From NCBI RefSeq assembly GCF_038396675.1, contig NC_088928.1:17290001-17354000 (forward strand): DNA of 64,000 nucleotides, read 5' to 3'. The notes under the pieces are model-generated. The model searched no databases. It saw only the letters and a list, made by a program, of their open reading frames with translations, and had not been told where the DNA came from. Shown here one piece after another: positions 41,480-53,024 of this stretch. This DNA comes from Hydra vulgaris. Taxonomy: Eukaryota; Cnidaria; Hydrozoa; Anthoathecata; Hydridae. Numbering within the stretch: position 1 is the first letter of the stretch; the number at the start of each line of letters is the position of its first letter. Position numbers and translations under genes: made by a program.

Positions 41480-44012
41480 TGGTTTGAGTGAGTGTCAACA
41501 GCAGGTGCAAAGTTGGGTTTTTCTCCGATAAATTCGCTGTTTCAATCAAAAAAATCGAACATATCGGAGAAAAATTGTTTTAGAATGTCAAGGAGTTATA
41601 TACATGTTTAAAATACTCCCATATTTCGACAGCATGAGGACGGTAGGCAAAGATATGAATGTTGTCCTCAATATTACCACAAGTTTTGCATTTGTTATTT
41701 TTAATGGTCTGTTGCCTTGTGCTTGTAGCTAGCAAGGCCGCAGAAGATAGACTGTTGTGTAAAAAACGAAAGAGGATATTTTGTGTCGGTCCGCATGCGT
41801 GGAAAGTAAAGTTTTTTTTCTAAATTTGGGTCCACGGCATTGCTAGTTATGATGGACTGTTCCAGAAAAGACCTGCTGGAACGACAGTCTTTTTGTTTTT
41901 TGCCACTCCTAAGTAAAAATTTTTTGTTGATTTTAGGGGATGTCAAACAAAAAATTTTTATAAGTAAACTTACCAACCAATACTTTGAAAAGTAGTAGTA
42001 CTTGTGAGTTTTATCCTCTCCGCATTCTTTCAGTTGAAAGAGTGTTTTGATGCGAAGTGCAAGACTTTGCTCCTTCGGTGATAAAAATCCGAGAACCCCG
42101 CTTTTGACGGGTAAAAAAAGTGTCTTTCTCTTGATCGGATTGAAATTGGTCTTTTGCCACAGATTTTCGAAAATGGCTTTGTGCAGACGTTCTATTACCT
42201 ATTTGGGAATGGGCAGCACCAGAAACCACACTTTTGACATTGCTAGCGTATTTATCAACATCTTTCTACTAAGTGACAATGTTCGTAGTCCTAGAAACTT
42301 GAGTTTTTCTCTATTTTGTTTTGAGTTACTAGCCAGTTAAAATTGGTAGTATCACTCAGTCTGGTGTAAAAAGTAACACCTAATATTTTGAAACCGGTGT
42401 TGTTGTTCTACTCTATGTTGTCCAATTCTCGGTACATTTTAGGATCGAAACCCCAAAGAGCAAGACCCTTGGTTTTTGAGACATTGATCACTGAACCACT
42501 TACTTTTTCAAACAATTTTATTTTTTCGAAAAAACAGCGGACAGATTTTACAACAGCGAACAGATTTCTCTACGAAAAGTATTTCGTTGGCAAGTTTTTC
42601 AAAATCTTTTTCTAAAATGTGTCAAAAAGTTTTGTAAAATTCAACTGGAAGACCGTCATAGCTTGGAGATTATTCGTTTTCAAATTCCGGTTAGGCGGGT
42701 ATTTAAAATTTGGTTTTCATCATCACTTAAATGTTTAGTGATGTGTGACAAGACATAGTTTTGGCTGTCTTTGCATAATTTAGTTTTGGTGTAAACTTTT
42801 TTAAAATATGAAACCAGGGAGTTGAGTATTTCGCCAGGTTCACTCGTCAATTCTTGCGAATTTCGGTAATTGCCTTGTTTCGCTGTTGAGTTTTTTCCAA
42901 ATTATACAAAAATTTTGAAAATTTTTCTCCTTCTTTGATTTGTTTTTGTTTTGTGGGAATAAACGCTCCGGGAAACTGGAGCAAGAAAAGAGCATCGCGT
43001 TTTTCTTTGATGCTATCTAAATTTGGCTTAGCGTTTTGTCGCTTCTATTGGATTTCGTTTTCAATCCTTTTGATGTGTTTTTTGTTTTTCGCACTTTCCT
43101 GTATCGATATGTTGTAATTCAGCCTTAACATAAAGTTTGCAGTCGTCCCACCATTTTAAAATTAAATTATAGGACCATTTTTTAGATTGCCAATTTTGAA
43201 TTAAGAGTTCAATTTTCTGCCTATGCACCTCTATTTCCAATACGGAACAATTTAATTTCCAGTATCCTGGTCCTCTCCTAATTTTACTAAAATTGACGGT
43301 TGTTGTCAGGAACTCGTGATTGGAAAAAGAGTTGGTGAGAATTTTGGTGTATGTTGCTTTTCTGGCCATTTTATCAGGGCAGTAGATTCTATCGAGTCTA
43401 CAATTTACCTTCTGATTTCGCCATGTAAATTCTCTTTTGTTTGGGAATTTGACACAAAAAATATCTACTAGGTTATACTTACCTTGGAAAACCCTGAATT
43501 CATCAATGCCGTAAGTGTGATATTTAGCATAGTTTGTGCCTTCTGCGTCGAGAGGCAGGCTTTCGACCATGTTGAAATCTCCGGCCAACAGAAAGTAGTC
43601 CTGTATCCTGCGAGAAGTCTCCAAGGTCGCCAAAAAAAATGGCGCCTTTCTCTTGGTACATTAGGAGCGTAAATATTCAGCACCTGCATTTTATGCTCAT
43701 CAATTTTTATCATGACATTAAATATTCTACCGTTGATGTCCCTTTTTAGTTCGTTTAAAGAAACGATATATTTAGAGAGAATCACCACCCCACAGCAGTT
43801 ATAGCTTGGACCGTAGTTTCAAATAGACTCGCCAGTCCATTTGTCGCTCCACTATTTAATAGTGGAAGGTCCGTATTTTGTTTCCTGACGAAACAAAATA
43901 CAAAATTGAGGACAAGATCAAAGGAGGATTATTTAAGAAACCCAAAAAAGTTGTCGCGTTTGTCTTGGTCGTTTAGACCGTTTATGTTGCACGTTAAAAT
44001 ATTAATAGCCAT
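41480..44012 (-). pseudogene. L1/Tx1-like non-LTR ORF2 with deleted RT core
   Basis: On the minus strand it starts with an ATG at 44012 and reads AINILTCNINGLNDQDKRDN, the opening of the AP-type endonuclease. Damaged segments lead to LLAGDFNMVESLPLDAEGT (about 43585), a TWRNQKVNCRLDRIY segment (about 43420) and SNHEFL, where the active-site SDH has become SNH (about 43325). Linker motifs follow (LYNLEKTQQRNKA about 42900, NPGEILNSLVSYF-like about 42830, HLSDDE about 42735, YDGLPVEFYK-like about 42660). Then it jumps to INVSKTKGLALWGFDPKM (about 42490): the RT palm has been deleted. The tail near 41700-41620 shows NNKCKTCGNIEDNIHIFA, the C-terminal Cys-rich motif. Many stops; dead. Confidence 0.75.
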
Positions 44013-44830
44013 GACGGAGAGGATCAGCTTTCCTATTTTGAAAACTTGTGTAGTTTAAACATAAGTATAATAATTTTACAACCTGACATAAAAACACTAA
44101 CGTATAAATCTTAACCTTAACGCACGAGTTTTTTTATAAAATTTTGCAATACAAACAGACTCACTAAAGCATAACATTTTACACAATAAGCGCGTTCTAC
44201 AACAAAACGAATTAAAACAGCTTACGCGCCTTTTTTATAAATAGAACATGCGTTTTAAGAAAAGAACGTCAAAGAATCGAAAAATTTAGCAGATTTGAGA
44301 ACAGAAAAAAATAAGAAAGAAATTTTTTAGAAAGAGAAAAAATCTTGTATATATAAAAAGGAAAGTCCTCATAATTTCGTTTCCGCACGTTTCAAAATAT
44401 AGTACTCTTTGTAGTCAAAATCAAGTTCTCATTTTGTTCAGTTGAGTCTCCTGACAAAAATTGCCCTTCCATTTCCAAGTCGTTGATTTCTTCTCATTGA
44501 TTCGCAATACCTTCTTTTGATGGTGTTCCACCTTCTCCCAATTCGTTTTAACTCTTTCTTTTGGATTTTGTTGTTTCTCTCGAGTCGCAAACAATTTAAG
44601 TTTTTGTTTCTTTTTTATTTAATTCTAATACCTCTGGTTTTTTTTTTGCTTCGAATGTCAAGTGCAGTGATATTTTCGTGCACGAGAGCGAAAAAAAAAG
44701 CTTTTCGTTTACGAAAACTTAAACAAAATTTATTTTAAGAATGAGAACAGAAACGGTAATTTTAATTTTTCGAACGAAAAAAAAACTGAATTAAAAATTA
44801 TTTAAAACGAAAATATTTTCGTTCTAGTTT
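44013..44830 (-). other. Possible 5' region / ORF1 remnant of the L1-like element
   Basis: Lies upstream of the ORF2 start. A minus-strand frame near 44480-44400 reads EINDLEMEGQFLSGDS, which may be an ORF1 tail, but no RNA-binding domain was recognised. Confidence 0.35.

Positions 44831-44831
<1 letters not shown>

Positions 44832-44918
<87 letters not shown>
44832..44918. repeat. TA microsatellite
   Basis: About 85 bp of (TA)n. Confidence 0.95.
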
Positions 44919-44921
<3 letters not shown>

Positions 44922-45176
44922 ATATATATTATAATAATATATTATTATTATTCGAACAATTATATATTATTCGAACTTATTTGAATAAAATTATTATATT
45001 TGCATCAGGAAAATAATTCAGGACATGCAGAATCCAATATTTCTATCACAAATTAATATGCATACGATAGTGTTTCAATTACAACTGCATAACAAACAGA
45101 TTTTCTGAAAACAGTTTTTGCCAATTATCTCGAAATGACAAAAAAGTGAATTATCAGGTTTTGCAAGTCCACTCCT

Positions 45177-45253
<77 letters not shown>

Positions 45254-45310
45254 AATATATTATTCGAAGTTATTTGAATATAGTTATTATATATTTCGAG
45301 TATATTTATT
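44919..45310. repeat. Duplicated flank of TA tracts
   Basis: ATTATAATAATATATTATT followed by ATTCGAAC...TTATTTGAATA occurs after the TA tract at 44832 and again, slightly changed, after a second (TA)n at 45178-45246. Tract plus flank was apparently duplicated. Confidence 0.75.
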
Positions 45311-46204
45311 CGAACTGAAGAAAATTAAATTGGAAGACAAACACAACTAGGGGAAGGTTCCGTATGTTGAGCATGTTAACAGTGTTTGTTTTTTTGCAGC
45401 CGAAATCATATAATATTTATATTTATTTTTGCAGATTATCATATTTAATCTTTCCTTATAAAGAATATAAATGTATATTTCATTTAAAAAGAATCTTTAT
45501 ACCAAAAATTGCGTTATTTTCAACACACCCAATCATCACATCTAAAGAAAACAGTTTCCTAAGATGTGCTTTTTTTAATGGAACTCAAAAAAACTTAAAA
45601 TAACAAAAAAATGATCACAAAAAAAATTAAATAAAATTTTATCTTCAAGGACTATAATTAAAAGACTATACGTAAAGAGTATTTATCTCAACTATAAAAA
45701 AAACAAACGATAATAAATCTTTCCTATCTCTAAAAAAGTTAACGATACTATATTTTGAAAAAATTTTCGCTTTTGAAATACCAAAATAAAACTCCGCGGA
45801 GAATAACTTAAAAAAAAGCGCTTTTCTTAATAAAAAGCTTCATCTCATCTTGAGCGTCTCAAAACGTATCATCTTTAGCAACTTCACTAAGCGCATCATA
45901 ATTTAAATAGCACGACAACAGCTTATGTATTATCTCATAGAACCCATGGAATTAGCAGTAGATAAGCATAAAATATTGAGGAAGTAATAAATTTTTGATG
46001 ATCTTGTTTCGTTCTGACGTAATTACAAAATATTGAATAATAAAAAATTATAACGGGGATGGTAAACTTTTTTAACAGTAAAACAATGAAACTTTACAAC
46101 CATTTTTATTAACTATACAACCAAGAAATTAAAATATATAACACCGTCGAACTTGTATGAAAATCCTTAACCAAAAAAAATCGCGATAAAATCATTAGTC
46201 TACC
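45311..46204. other. AT-rich non-coding DNA
   Basis: No gene; a 79-aa open frame at 45364-45603 shows no domain. Confidence 0.4.
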
Positions 46205-46210
46205 CGTAAA

Positions 46211-46345
46211 CCCAGTAAACATTGGACGTCTGCTAGACGTTCAAAACTGGACCACTCGTCCGTGGCGTGCTTAGACGTCCCAAGTCGTTCAACTTAGTCC
46301 AAACCAAGTGCTCTAACTACTGCGCCACGACAAAATCGACTTGAT
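46211..46345 (-). mobile_element. Decayed SINE or MITE with tRNA-like A box
   Basis: On the minus strand, GTCGTGGCGCAGTAGTTAGA followed by GCACTTGG (ending near 46332) resembles a tRNA head/A box. The rest carries GGACGTCT / AGACGTCC motifs and a CCCAGTAAACATTGG end near 46211. No B box or tail was found, so classification is open. Confidence 0.45.
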
Positions 46346-47177
46346 CCATTGCGTTGTTGTAATTAGACATGGACGTCTGATAGAGTTGGCTTTTCGATTT
46401 TCATGCGCATGCGCAACCGGATGCTATGTTATTGACGCGCTAGCAACTTGTGTTAATATATTTGATTTTAATCTAAATTATTTTTCAATGGAATCAAAAA
46501 GTTATGAAAGAAGAATTAAAAAAAACCCTGAGAAAAGATGCGACAGGTTGTTAAACACCTAATTATAAAGCTTAAAGCTAGCTAGATTTATTAATGTAGC
46601 CAGATTATAAACCTTAATTTCGTATACTATGAGAAATTAAGTCATTATCATAGAATGTATCTATAAATAAAGGTTTATAAAGCTATGAGTCATAGCTTTA
46701 AGTCAAAAGCTAGTAATATGCTTTAAATAATTTTATAGTTTTGTATATATATTATTGTACAAAGTATATTTTTAAATAATAGTATATGATGCAGATAATG
46801 TATGGTCGATAATAAATATCTTAGAATTGTGTTGTTTAAGAAAGATTCTGGACAATACCTTTTTGCCTCGTAAAAAGGACAACTATATTTACTTTTAAGA
46901 AAATCTTTTTTATACGTATTATTTTACAATGTATATACAACTTTTGGTTTTTCCGGTAGTTATTTCTTTATATGTTATAATTCCTTGCATTTTTCTTTAT
47001 ATGTTTACGTATACTCTTTCACTTACTATATCATAAGTGAAAGTGAATGTGTATACATATGAAATGAATGTAAGGATATTCATATAGCATATGAAGATAG
47101 TACATATGTATTATATTATGCTATTCATATAGTGAGTGAAAGGGTATACCAGGGTTCTCACTCCTATAACTTTGAGT
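46346..47177. other. AT-rich non-coding DNA
   Basis: The open frame 46341-46562 ends in a basic stretch (SYERRIKKNPEKRCDR) that could be a stray first exon, but without support. GTATACTCTTTCACT and AGTGAATGTGTATAC form a loose inverted repeat near 47009-47055, and AGTGAAAGGGTATAC recurs at 47133. Confidence 0.4.
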
Positions 47178-47187
47178 TACAGGGTCG

Positions 47188-47313
47188 TCCACAGTTATTT
47201 TCGTCGCGTCCATAATTATTTTCGTCGCGTCCATAATTATTTTCGTCACGTCCATAATTATTTTCGTCGCGTCCACAGTTATTTTCGCCGCGTCCATAAT
47301 TATTTTCGTCACG
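47188..47313. repeat. Left terminal array, six 21-bp units
   Basis: Six contiguous 21-bp units with C/T and G/A variants; likely multiple transposase-binding sites. Confidence 0.95.
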
Positions 47314-47567
47314 TTTAAAATTATTTGATATTATAAAAGATTTTTTTATTGCTTAGAAAATGAAACAAATCTATCAGTTTAATTTAAAAAGTGTTATAGG
47401 TTTAGATTCACTCAAAACACGTTTTTAGATAAAATATACGTATACTATTTTAATAAAAATTTTACAGTTTGAATGTGAAAAAATACAAATAAGTAAATAA
47501 AGATATAAATACAAAGATGTAAATGCAAAGATGTAAATAAAGATATAAGATAGTCAATAAATTTCAT

Positions 47568-48623
47568 TTAAATGAATTCATTCCGTTGGATTCCTCTTAC
47601 TACCCATTCACGCATATGTGTATAAAATCCTTGTAGTGATTCATTACGAGATGTTAAAAGAATATTTGATATTTCCATTTCCATATCCCCCGTTGTTGCT
47701 GGTCTTGGCATAATTCTATTGTATCTATTTTTTATTACCCCAAAAAGCTCTTCAATGGGATTAAGTTGCGGACTATAGGGTGGGAGAAAGTGAACAACAC
47801 ACATTCCATTTTGAATTGCAGAAGTTACAATAGCTGAATGATGAAATCGAGCATTATCCATAATGATAATATACCTTCGATTATTTAGGGCTGGAATCAA
47901 TGAATTTTCAATCCATTCTTTCGTACTGACAGCATCAAAAGATCCTACTTTCATTTGAAATGATATAATACCTTCCACGGAAATAGCACATATAAGGCTT
48001 ATATTTCTTCCCCTTTGTGTTGGTACAGTGATATAAGGTGTACTCCCACTTAATGCATATCCATGATGTCTTGATTGATGAAGGTTAAAACCGGTTTCAT
48101 CAATAAAAATTATATCATTATCATTAATAGAAGAAACATGAGTACAATATAGAAATCTCTGTCCTATAACCATCGCTGAGTTTCTTGCAGCCACAATTGG
48201 TTTTAATCTCTTTCTAGTATAACCCATATTTTTTAATTCTCTCTTTATAGTTGTTGTGGAGCATTTATTTTCTTCGGATATTAATTCACCTATATCTATT
48301 GCTGTAAGGGAATTATTTGCCGATACAAACAGTTCAATTTCTCTTCTACGGTCAGTATTAATCTTCGCAACAGGTCCACGTTTTTTTGGTTTAGCATCGG
48401 GATTATTTGAAAGTTTCATTACCCAATTTTGGACTGTTCTTAAAGAAAGCCCAGTAGCTTGTGAAATATCAACGTTTTTTTCTTTATTAGCTACCATCCT
48501 CTTTATTGTTTCAATGCTTTCAATAGTTGCTTTCTTATAAGAAGCACGACCATTGATTTGCCTCTCTAACTCAACTATTTCATTAAAATTTGATTCTTGA
48601 TTATATGTATTTGAATCTGTCAT
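47568..48623 (-). CDS. Tc1/mariner (IS630-type) transposase, DD34E
   Basis: 351 aa with no stops or frameshifts. An N-terminal helix-turn-helix lies at about 51-71 (VDISQATGLSLRTVQNWVMK), a GPVAKI linker at about 83-88 and a second DNA-binding region at about 90-140. The catalytic core follows: D175 in FIDETGF, D256 in IMDNARFHH and E291 in NPIEELF. There are 34 residues between the last two, with the SPQLNPIE signature. The length is normal for the family. It would bind the 21-bp units at the element ends, excise the element and insert it at TA. The ATG at 48623 is the first in frame. The gene is centred between the two TIRs. Related HTH and DDE pieces occur at 63.4-63.6 kb and 60.1-60.5 kb. 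Confidence 0.95.
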   Translation of the reverse strand: MTDSNTYNQESNFNEIVELERQINGRASYKKATIESIETIKRMVANKEKNVDISQATGLSLRTVQNWVMKLSNNPDAKPKKRGPVAKINTDRRREIELFVSANNSLTAIDIGELISEENKCSTTTIKRELKNMGYTRKRLKPIVAARNSAMVIGQRFLYCTHVSSINDNDIIFIDETGFNLHQSRHHGYALSGSTPYITVPTQRGRNISLICAISVEGIISFQMKVGSFDAVSTKEWIENSLIPALNNRRYIIIMDNARFHHSAIVTSAIQNGMCVVHFLPPYSPQLNPIEELFGVIKNRYNRIMPRPATTGDMEMEISNILLTSRNESLQGFYTHMREWVVRGIQRNEFI

Positions 48624-48763
48624 AACTTGTTATTTTTATTCTTTAAAATATTTAAACTTTATTCTACTTTAGAACTTGTAGTTTAAGCAATTAATGCTTA
48701 TTTAAAAAATTCTTTTGTAATATTTTTTAAAGATAATATTTTGAGAAATTATATTGTTGAAAT

Positions 48764-48885
48764 ATGAAAATAATTATGGACGCGGCGAAAATAACTGTGG
48801 ACGCGACGAAAATAATTATGGACGTGACGAAAATAATTATGGACGCGACGAAAATAATTATGGACGCGACGAAAATAACTGTGGA
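48764..48885. repeat. Right terminal array, five full 21-bp units plus one partial
   Basis: Mirror image of the left array, including the positions of the ACTGT/AATTAT and CGTGAC/CGCGGC variants. Confidence 0.95.
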
Positions 48886-48895
48886 CGACCCTGTA

Positions 48896-49199
48896 ATATA
48901 GACTTAATATAAAACTTAAAGTTAATATAGGGTATACTCTATGTTCCTTTTATATTTTTATAATCAAATAGTTATAATTTAGTTTTAGCAAGCTGACTAC
49001 TCATTGGCAAAACATCAGAAAACATGTTTGTGCAATCTCAATATCCGTTGATGAAGATGAATGGGTTGAGGAGCTCTTAAGTGATAAAAACCAAGAGTTA
49101 AACAAAAATTACTCTTTAAAAATAGGTACGCGGAAATCGCGTTTTACGGAACCGATAAATGTATTAAAATTTTGTGCAACGCTTTTTGAAGATTGATTA
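48896..49199. other. AT-rich non-coding DNA
   Basis: Weak plus-strand coding-like sequence occurs near 49035-49150 (VDEDEWVEELLSDKNQELN type reading), but no family is recognised. Confidence 0.35.
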
Positions 49200-49870
49200 T
49201 AGAGATAGAGGTTGTACCAAATTTTGTTGACTTAATTTTTTAGAATTTCATATAAACATAGATATTTTTTCAAAAATAGAATCATTTAACTTGAATAATA
49301 TGTCTTTGATTACAATGACGAATTTTATTAGTGGGTTTATTGATATTCAAAACTGTTATTTACTTTCTCTATCGAGCAAATACTGAAGATAAAGCCTGAC
49401 AAATCTTTTTCAGACACTCGAGTATGCTCATTTTTTATGTTCCTGCCAAATTTTTTTGCCAAATGCAGAGGCGGTGATATCCTATTTGGGCGCACAATTT
49501 TGGTACCTAATTTCCTTTTTTCTATAATCTTGTACAGACTTTTGTTGATTTATTTTTCGGAATTTCATACCAACATGGATATTTTAAAAAACTTAAAAAC
49601 TTGAATGAATAAACTTTAATAATATGTGTTTTCTGAATAAAATAATGAACTTTATAAGTAGATATGTTGATATTCAAAAGTTTTGGCAAAACGGTTCTTT
49701 ACTTTCTGCATCAAGGAATTATTGAAGATAAAGCCTGACAAACTCTCAATTTTTCTGACACTCGAGTTAGCACATTTTTTATGTTCCTGCCAAATTTCGT
49801 TGCCAGATTCAGAGGCGGTGATACCCTATTTAGGCGCAAAATTTTGGTACCTAATTTCCTTTTTTTATAA
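49200..49870. repeat. Diverged tandem duplication, unit about 340 bp
   Basis: 49200-49530 and 49540-49870 share blocks in the same order: TTTGTTGA, GAATTTCATA, GTTGATATTCAAAA-like, TGAAGATAAAGCCTGACAAA, ATTTTTTATGTTCCTGCCAA, AGAGGCGGTGATA and TTTTGGTACCTAATTTCC. The second copy ends in a GGGGGAGGGG tract (49868-49890). No coding function is seen. Confidence 0.8.
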
Positions 49871-49990
49871 TTCATTTGGGGGAGGGGGGGAGTTTAGTAC
49901 AAGATAAAATTCTTTGCAGGGTAAATGTTAGTATTATTGATAATCACATCGTTACATTTTAATAACAATAACAAATAATTAATATTCAAT

Positions 49991-50037
49991 AACAATAATA
50001 TAAACCTTTTTAACTTAAAAAGGTTTATATTATTGTT
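49991..50037. repeat. Perfect hairpin, 21-bp arms
   Basis: 49991-50011 and 50017-50037 are exact complements (AACAATAATATAAACCTTTT...) with a 5-base loop. Confidence 0.85.
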
Positions 50038-50750
50038 TGTTTATATTATTACGGTCATAATTAATATTTTTATATGTTGCTTTATTTAGATAAAATGAGT
50101 GAAAAGTTAAATTGTAAGAATTTTAATAATTTCATTTTGAAATTTATTTGTTGATTTTTGAATGGAATCAGTAAAACTAATAGTAATACTATTATTACTA
50201 GTAATAATATTACTATTAGTGTAAAATTATTAATAGGGTGTTTTCAATAATACGGTGCTTACCCCAGCCCCACATACACCCTGACTCAAAAATCATTATC
50301 TCGTATTTGTTCTAGAAGGAAATAAAAACAACTACTTGCATATAAAAACTAGCAATTACAAAAAAAATAATACTCTTTTAAAGATGAATTATTGATATTA
50401 TGACAGAGAAGGTGGCGGTTGGGTGGCCCCTCTAGCCTGCCAGATACATCCTGAGGGTGTAGGACAGTGTTAATGTGTAGGCTATTCTTATATCTATCTA
50501 TTGAAACTAAGTTTTAGGCATATATATATGAGTTGACAAAGTTATAAAAAAACTTTATTTTGACCACAGTTTCAACAAATTCATATATCTAAAAATCGGT
50601 ACTTAAAACGGCATAACTTTTTGTGGAATCGATCGATTTTAATAATTTTTTCATTTTTAAAATATTCAATAGAAGCTCTTTCTAATGATAACAACCTATA
50701 ATTTAATCAATAAAATAATTTCATGAAGCATACTTATTAAAAAATTCACA
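50038..50750. other. Non-coding DNA upstream of the tnp2-like gene
   Basis: ACTATTATTACTAGTAATAATATT forms a palindrome near 50186-50212. GC-richer stretches (50258-50283, 50408-50465) may be remains of an element end, but no partner was found. Confidence 0.4.
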
Positions 50751-50751
50751 G

Positions 50752-52712
50752 TTTTTTCCTGAGCATCAATCAGAAAGTGATTCTAGTCATGACTTGTTTT
50801 CAGAAAACAGTTCTTCTGAATCTTATGATAACAATTGCTTGTCTAAGATAAAAAAATTTCCTTTAAGTAAAGATAATGGTGATTATGATACTTCTACTGA
50901 ATGCCAGTTCTCTACTTCTACTGATACCAGTTCTGACCAATTATTGTCCGAACACATTCATATTTGGGCTTTGCAACACCAATCCACTCAAGCTTGTGTC
51001 AATGATTTGTTAAAGATTTTAAGATCTTGTGGTCATCAACTACCAAAAGATTCACGAACCATCTTGGGCACATTAGATAAAGTTCAAACCATTGAATTAA
51101 ATGCTAGAGAATATTACTACCACGGTATAAAAAAAGGTCTTGAAGATATATTAAAGAATAATATTTATGTTAATAAAGAAATTAAACTTCTGTTTAATGT
51201 AGATGGTCTTCCAATTTTCAAGTCATCTGGATACCAGTTATAAATAATAACATCCTAATTTTCTACATTCAATCCATTTACAATTGCATTATATGGTGGG
51301 AATGAAAAGCCAACTGCAATTAATTTTCTGCATGATTTTTCAAAAGAACTTCAGGAATTTCATAATAAAACTGTTAATTTATGTAAAAAGAGTTGTATTG
51401 TTTCAATATTTGCAATTCCACGTGACTCACTCGCTAGAAGTCTTTTAAAGGGAACTGTGCAACATAGTGGTTACAATGCATGTGAACGTTGTGATATTAT
51501 GGCATCTCAGTTGAATAGTCGGATAGTATATGATACAACAAATCGTAATTTAGTTTCAGCACAAACTGATAATGGGCTACGGTTGAATAGTCGGATAGTA
51601 TATGATACAACAAATCGTAATTTAGTTTCAGCACAAACTGATAATGGGCTACGGACTCACCAATATTCTGAAAGAAATGATGATAACAGGTGTCATCATC
51701 ACATTGTGACACCATTATATAAAATACATAGTCTAGATCTTGTTAGACAATTTCCATTAGATTATATGCATCTGGTTTGTTTAGGTGCAATGCATCGGAT
51801 TTTATATTATTTCAAAGGCTCGTATCCACGTATTTATTCGGGAAGATTATCTACTGCAAACTTAATAAAAATTTCTACTCGTCTAAGTCAAATTAAAGCA
51901 AAGCTACCTTCAGAATTTGCAAGACAACCCCGTGAATTGACTGAGGTTAGTCGTTGGAAGGCAACTGAATTTAGAGCATTTCTTTTATATACTGGTGTTG
52001 TTATTCTTAAGAATGTTTTAGATCCTAAAACATACAAACATTTTTTAAATTTAATGCTTGCCATTCGTATGTTATGCGAAGAGAGTAATAACTTGAGACA
52101 AATTTGTTTAAATTCTGCACGCGAGTTAATTAACTATTTTGTAACCAATGCCCATGAACATTATAGTAATACTTTCACCGTTTACTGTATCCGAATCATT
52201 TTCGTAATCTGAATCATTTTCGTGATGATGTTGAATATTTTCAATTGCATCTTGATGCTTATTCTTGTTTTCAATTCGAAAATTATGCACAAATTATGCA
52301 TAAATTATGCATAAATTATAAAGCGTCTAGTGCGTGTTAAAAGAAATCCATTAAAAGAAATTATGAAAAGACTTGATGAGTTAAAGGGTACATTACAACA
52401 AAATCCAACTCATATTACAAAACTTGATTGTGCTCAAAACTCTTGGTTTCTTGCAGAAAATTATGTGTGCTTTATATAAAAGAAATTTTACCAAATAGTA
52501 GACTGGTTTACAATGCCTTTAAAAAGGCTGAGCTATATAATTTTTTCACAGATTTTATTGATTCTAATTAGCTGAACATATTCGTCATAAAAAAAGAACA
52601 TGCATTGGATAAAGTAGACAATGTAGACATTGTATTAAGAAAATGTGTTTGTTTGATGCATGAAGATGATCAAATTGTTATACCTTTATTAAATTGTGCA
52701 AATTTTAAATGA
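50752..52712 (+). pseudogene. tnp2-family transposase-like protein, broken
   Basis: The exon starts after a probable 3' splice site at 50751 and begins with a Ser/Glu-rich region. IKLLFNVDGLPIFKSSG (about 51183-51233) precedes a stop at 51241. In a shifted frame, PFTIALYGGNEKP and the CERCD zinc-type motif (51480) follow. Then come the family signature FPLDYMHLVCLGAMHRILYY (about 51746-51805) and RWKATEFRAFLLYTGVV (51954-52005). After 52180 short duplications (CCGAATCATTTTCGTAA/TCTGAATCATTTTCGT, and AAATTATGCAT three times) break the frame. Remaining C-terminal pieces end with CLMHEDDQIVIPLLNC and a TGA near 52710, then AATAAAAT. The catalytic role is inferred from the family. Confidence 0.75.
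51511..51654 (+). repeat. Exact 72-bp in-frame tandem duplication
   Basis: 51511-51582 and 51583-51654 are identical, duplicating 24 residues (LNSRIVYDTTNRNLVSAQTD... ) right after the CERCD motif. Absence of any difference means it arose recently. Confidence 0.97.
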
Positions 52713-53024
52713 CAATAAAATTGTTTGTTTGTTTTCATAGCTTATTTTATATCTCAGTTACTAGGTTATAATTTTTGGAGCTGTTTGTCCAGCTCTAAAA
52801 TTTTGTTAAATTGCTAACCCAAAGTAAAAATACATATACTTGGAGTGTGATGCTGTTTTGACATTTCAGTATTGTTCTGAGCTACATTTTTGTAATAGAA
52901 TTAATTGTTTCAAAAATTTATTACTTTGTTTTAAAATTGTGTTTTGAGCTGTAGTAGAAATATAACATACTAATTCTTTTAAAATTTGAATAAATATACA
53001 ATGTGAATAAATATTTTAATTTAG

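Larger units (their letters stand above)
47180..48893 (-). mobile_element. Intact Tc1/mariner-type element with 21-bp repeat TIRs
   Basis: Flanked by TA at 47178-47179 and 48894-48895. The 128-bp inverted repeats (47180-47307 and 48766-48893) are identical as read. Each begins CAGGGTCG and continues as tandem 21-bp units starting TCCAYARTTATTTTCG. The variant order of the first five units is mirrored at the two ends. The single transposase gene between them is uninterrupted. All structural requirements of an autonomous cut-and-paste element are present. Confidence 0.95.

Noticed and set aside
43484..43672. Plus-strand frames across 42047-43117 and 43484-43672
   Set aside because: Antisense of the L1-like ORF2 remnant.
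46341..46562. 73-aa frame ending in a basic segment
   Set aside because: Only its last roughly 24 residues look protein-like; no donor with a good consensus and no continuation.
47121..47318. Repetitive open frames, and a CRISPR-like look of the 21-bp array
   Set aside because: The units are contiguous without unique spacers, lie in a eukaryotic transposon end, and are mirrored at the other end. Not a CRISPR array and not coding.
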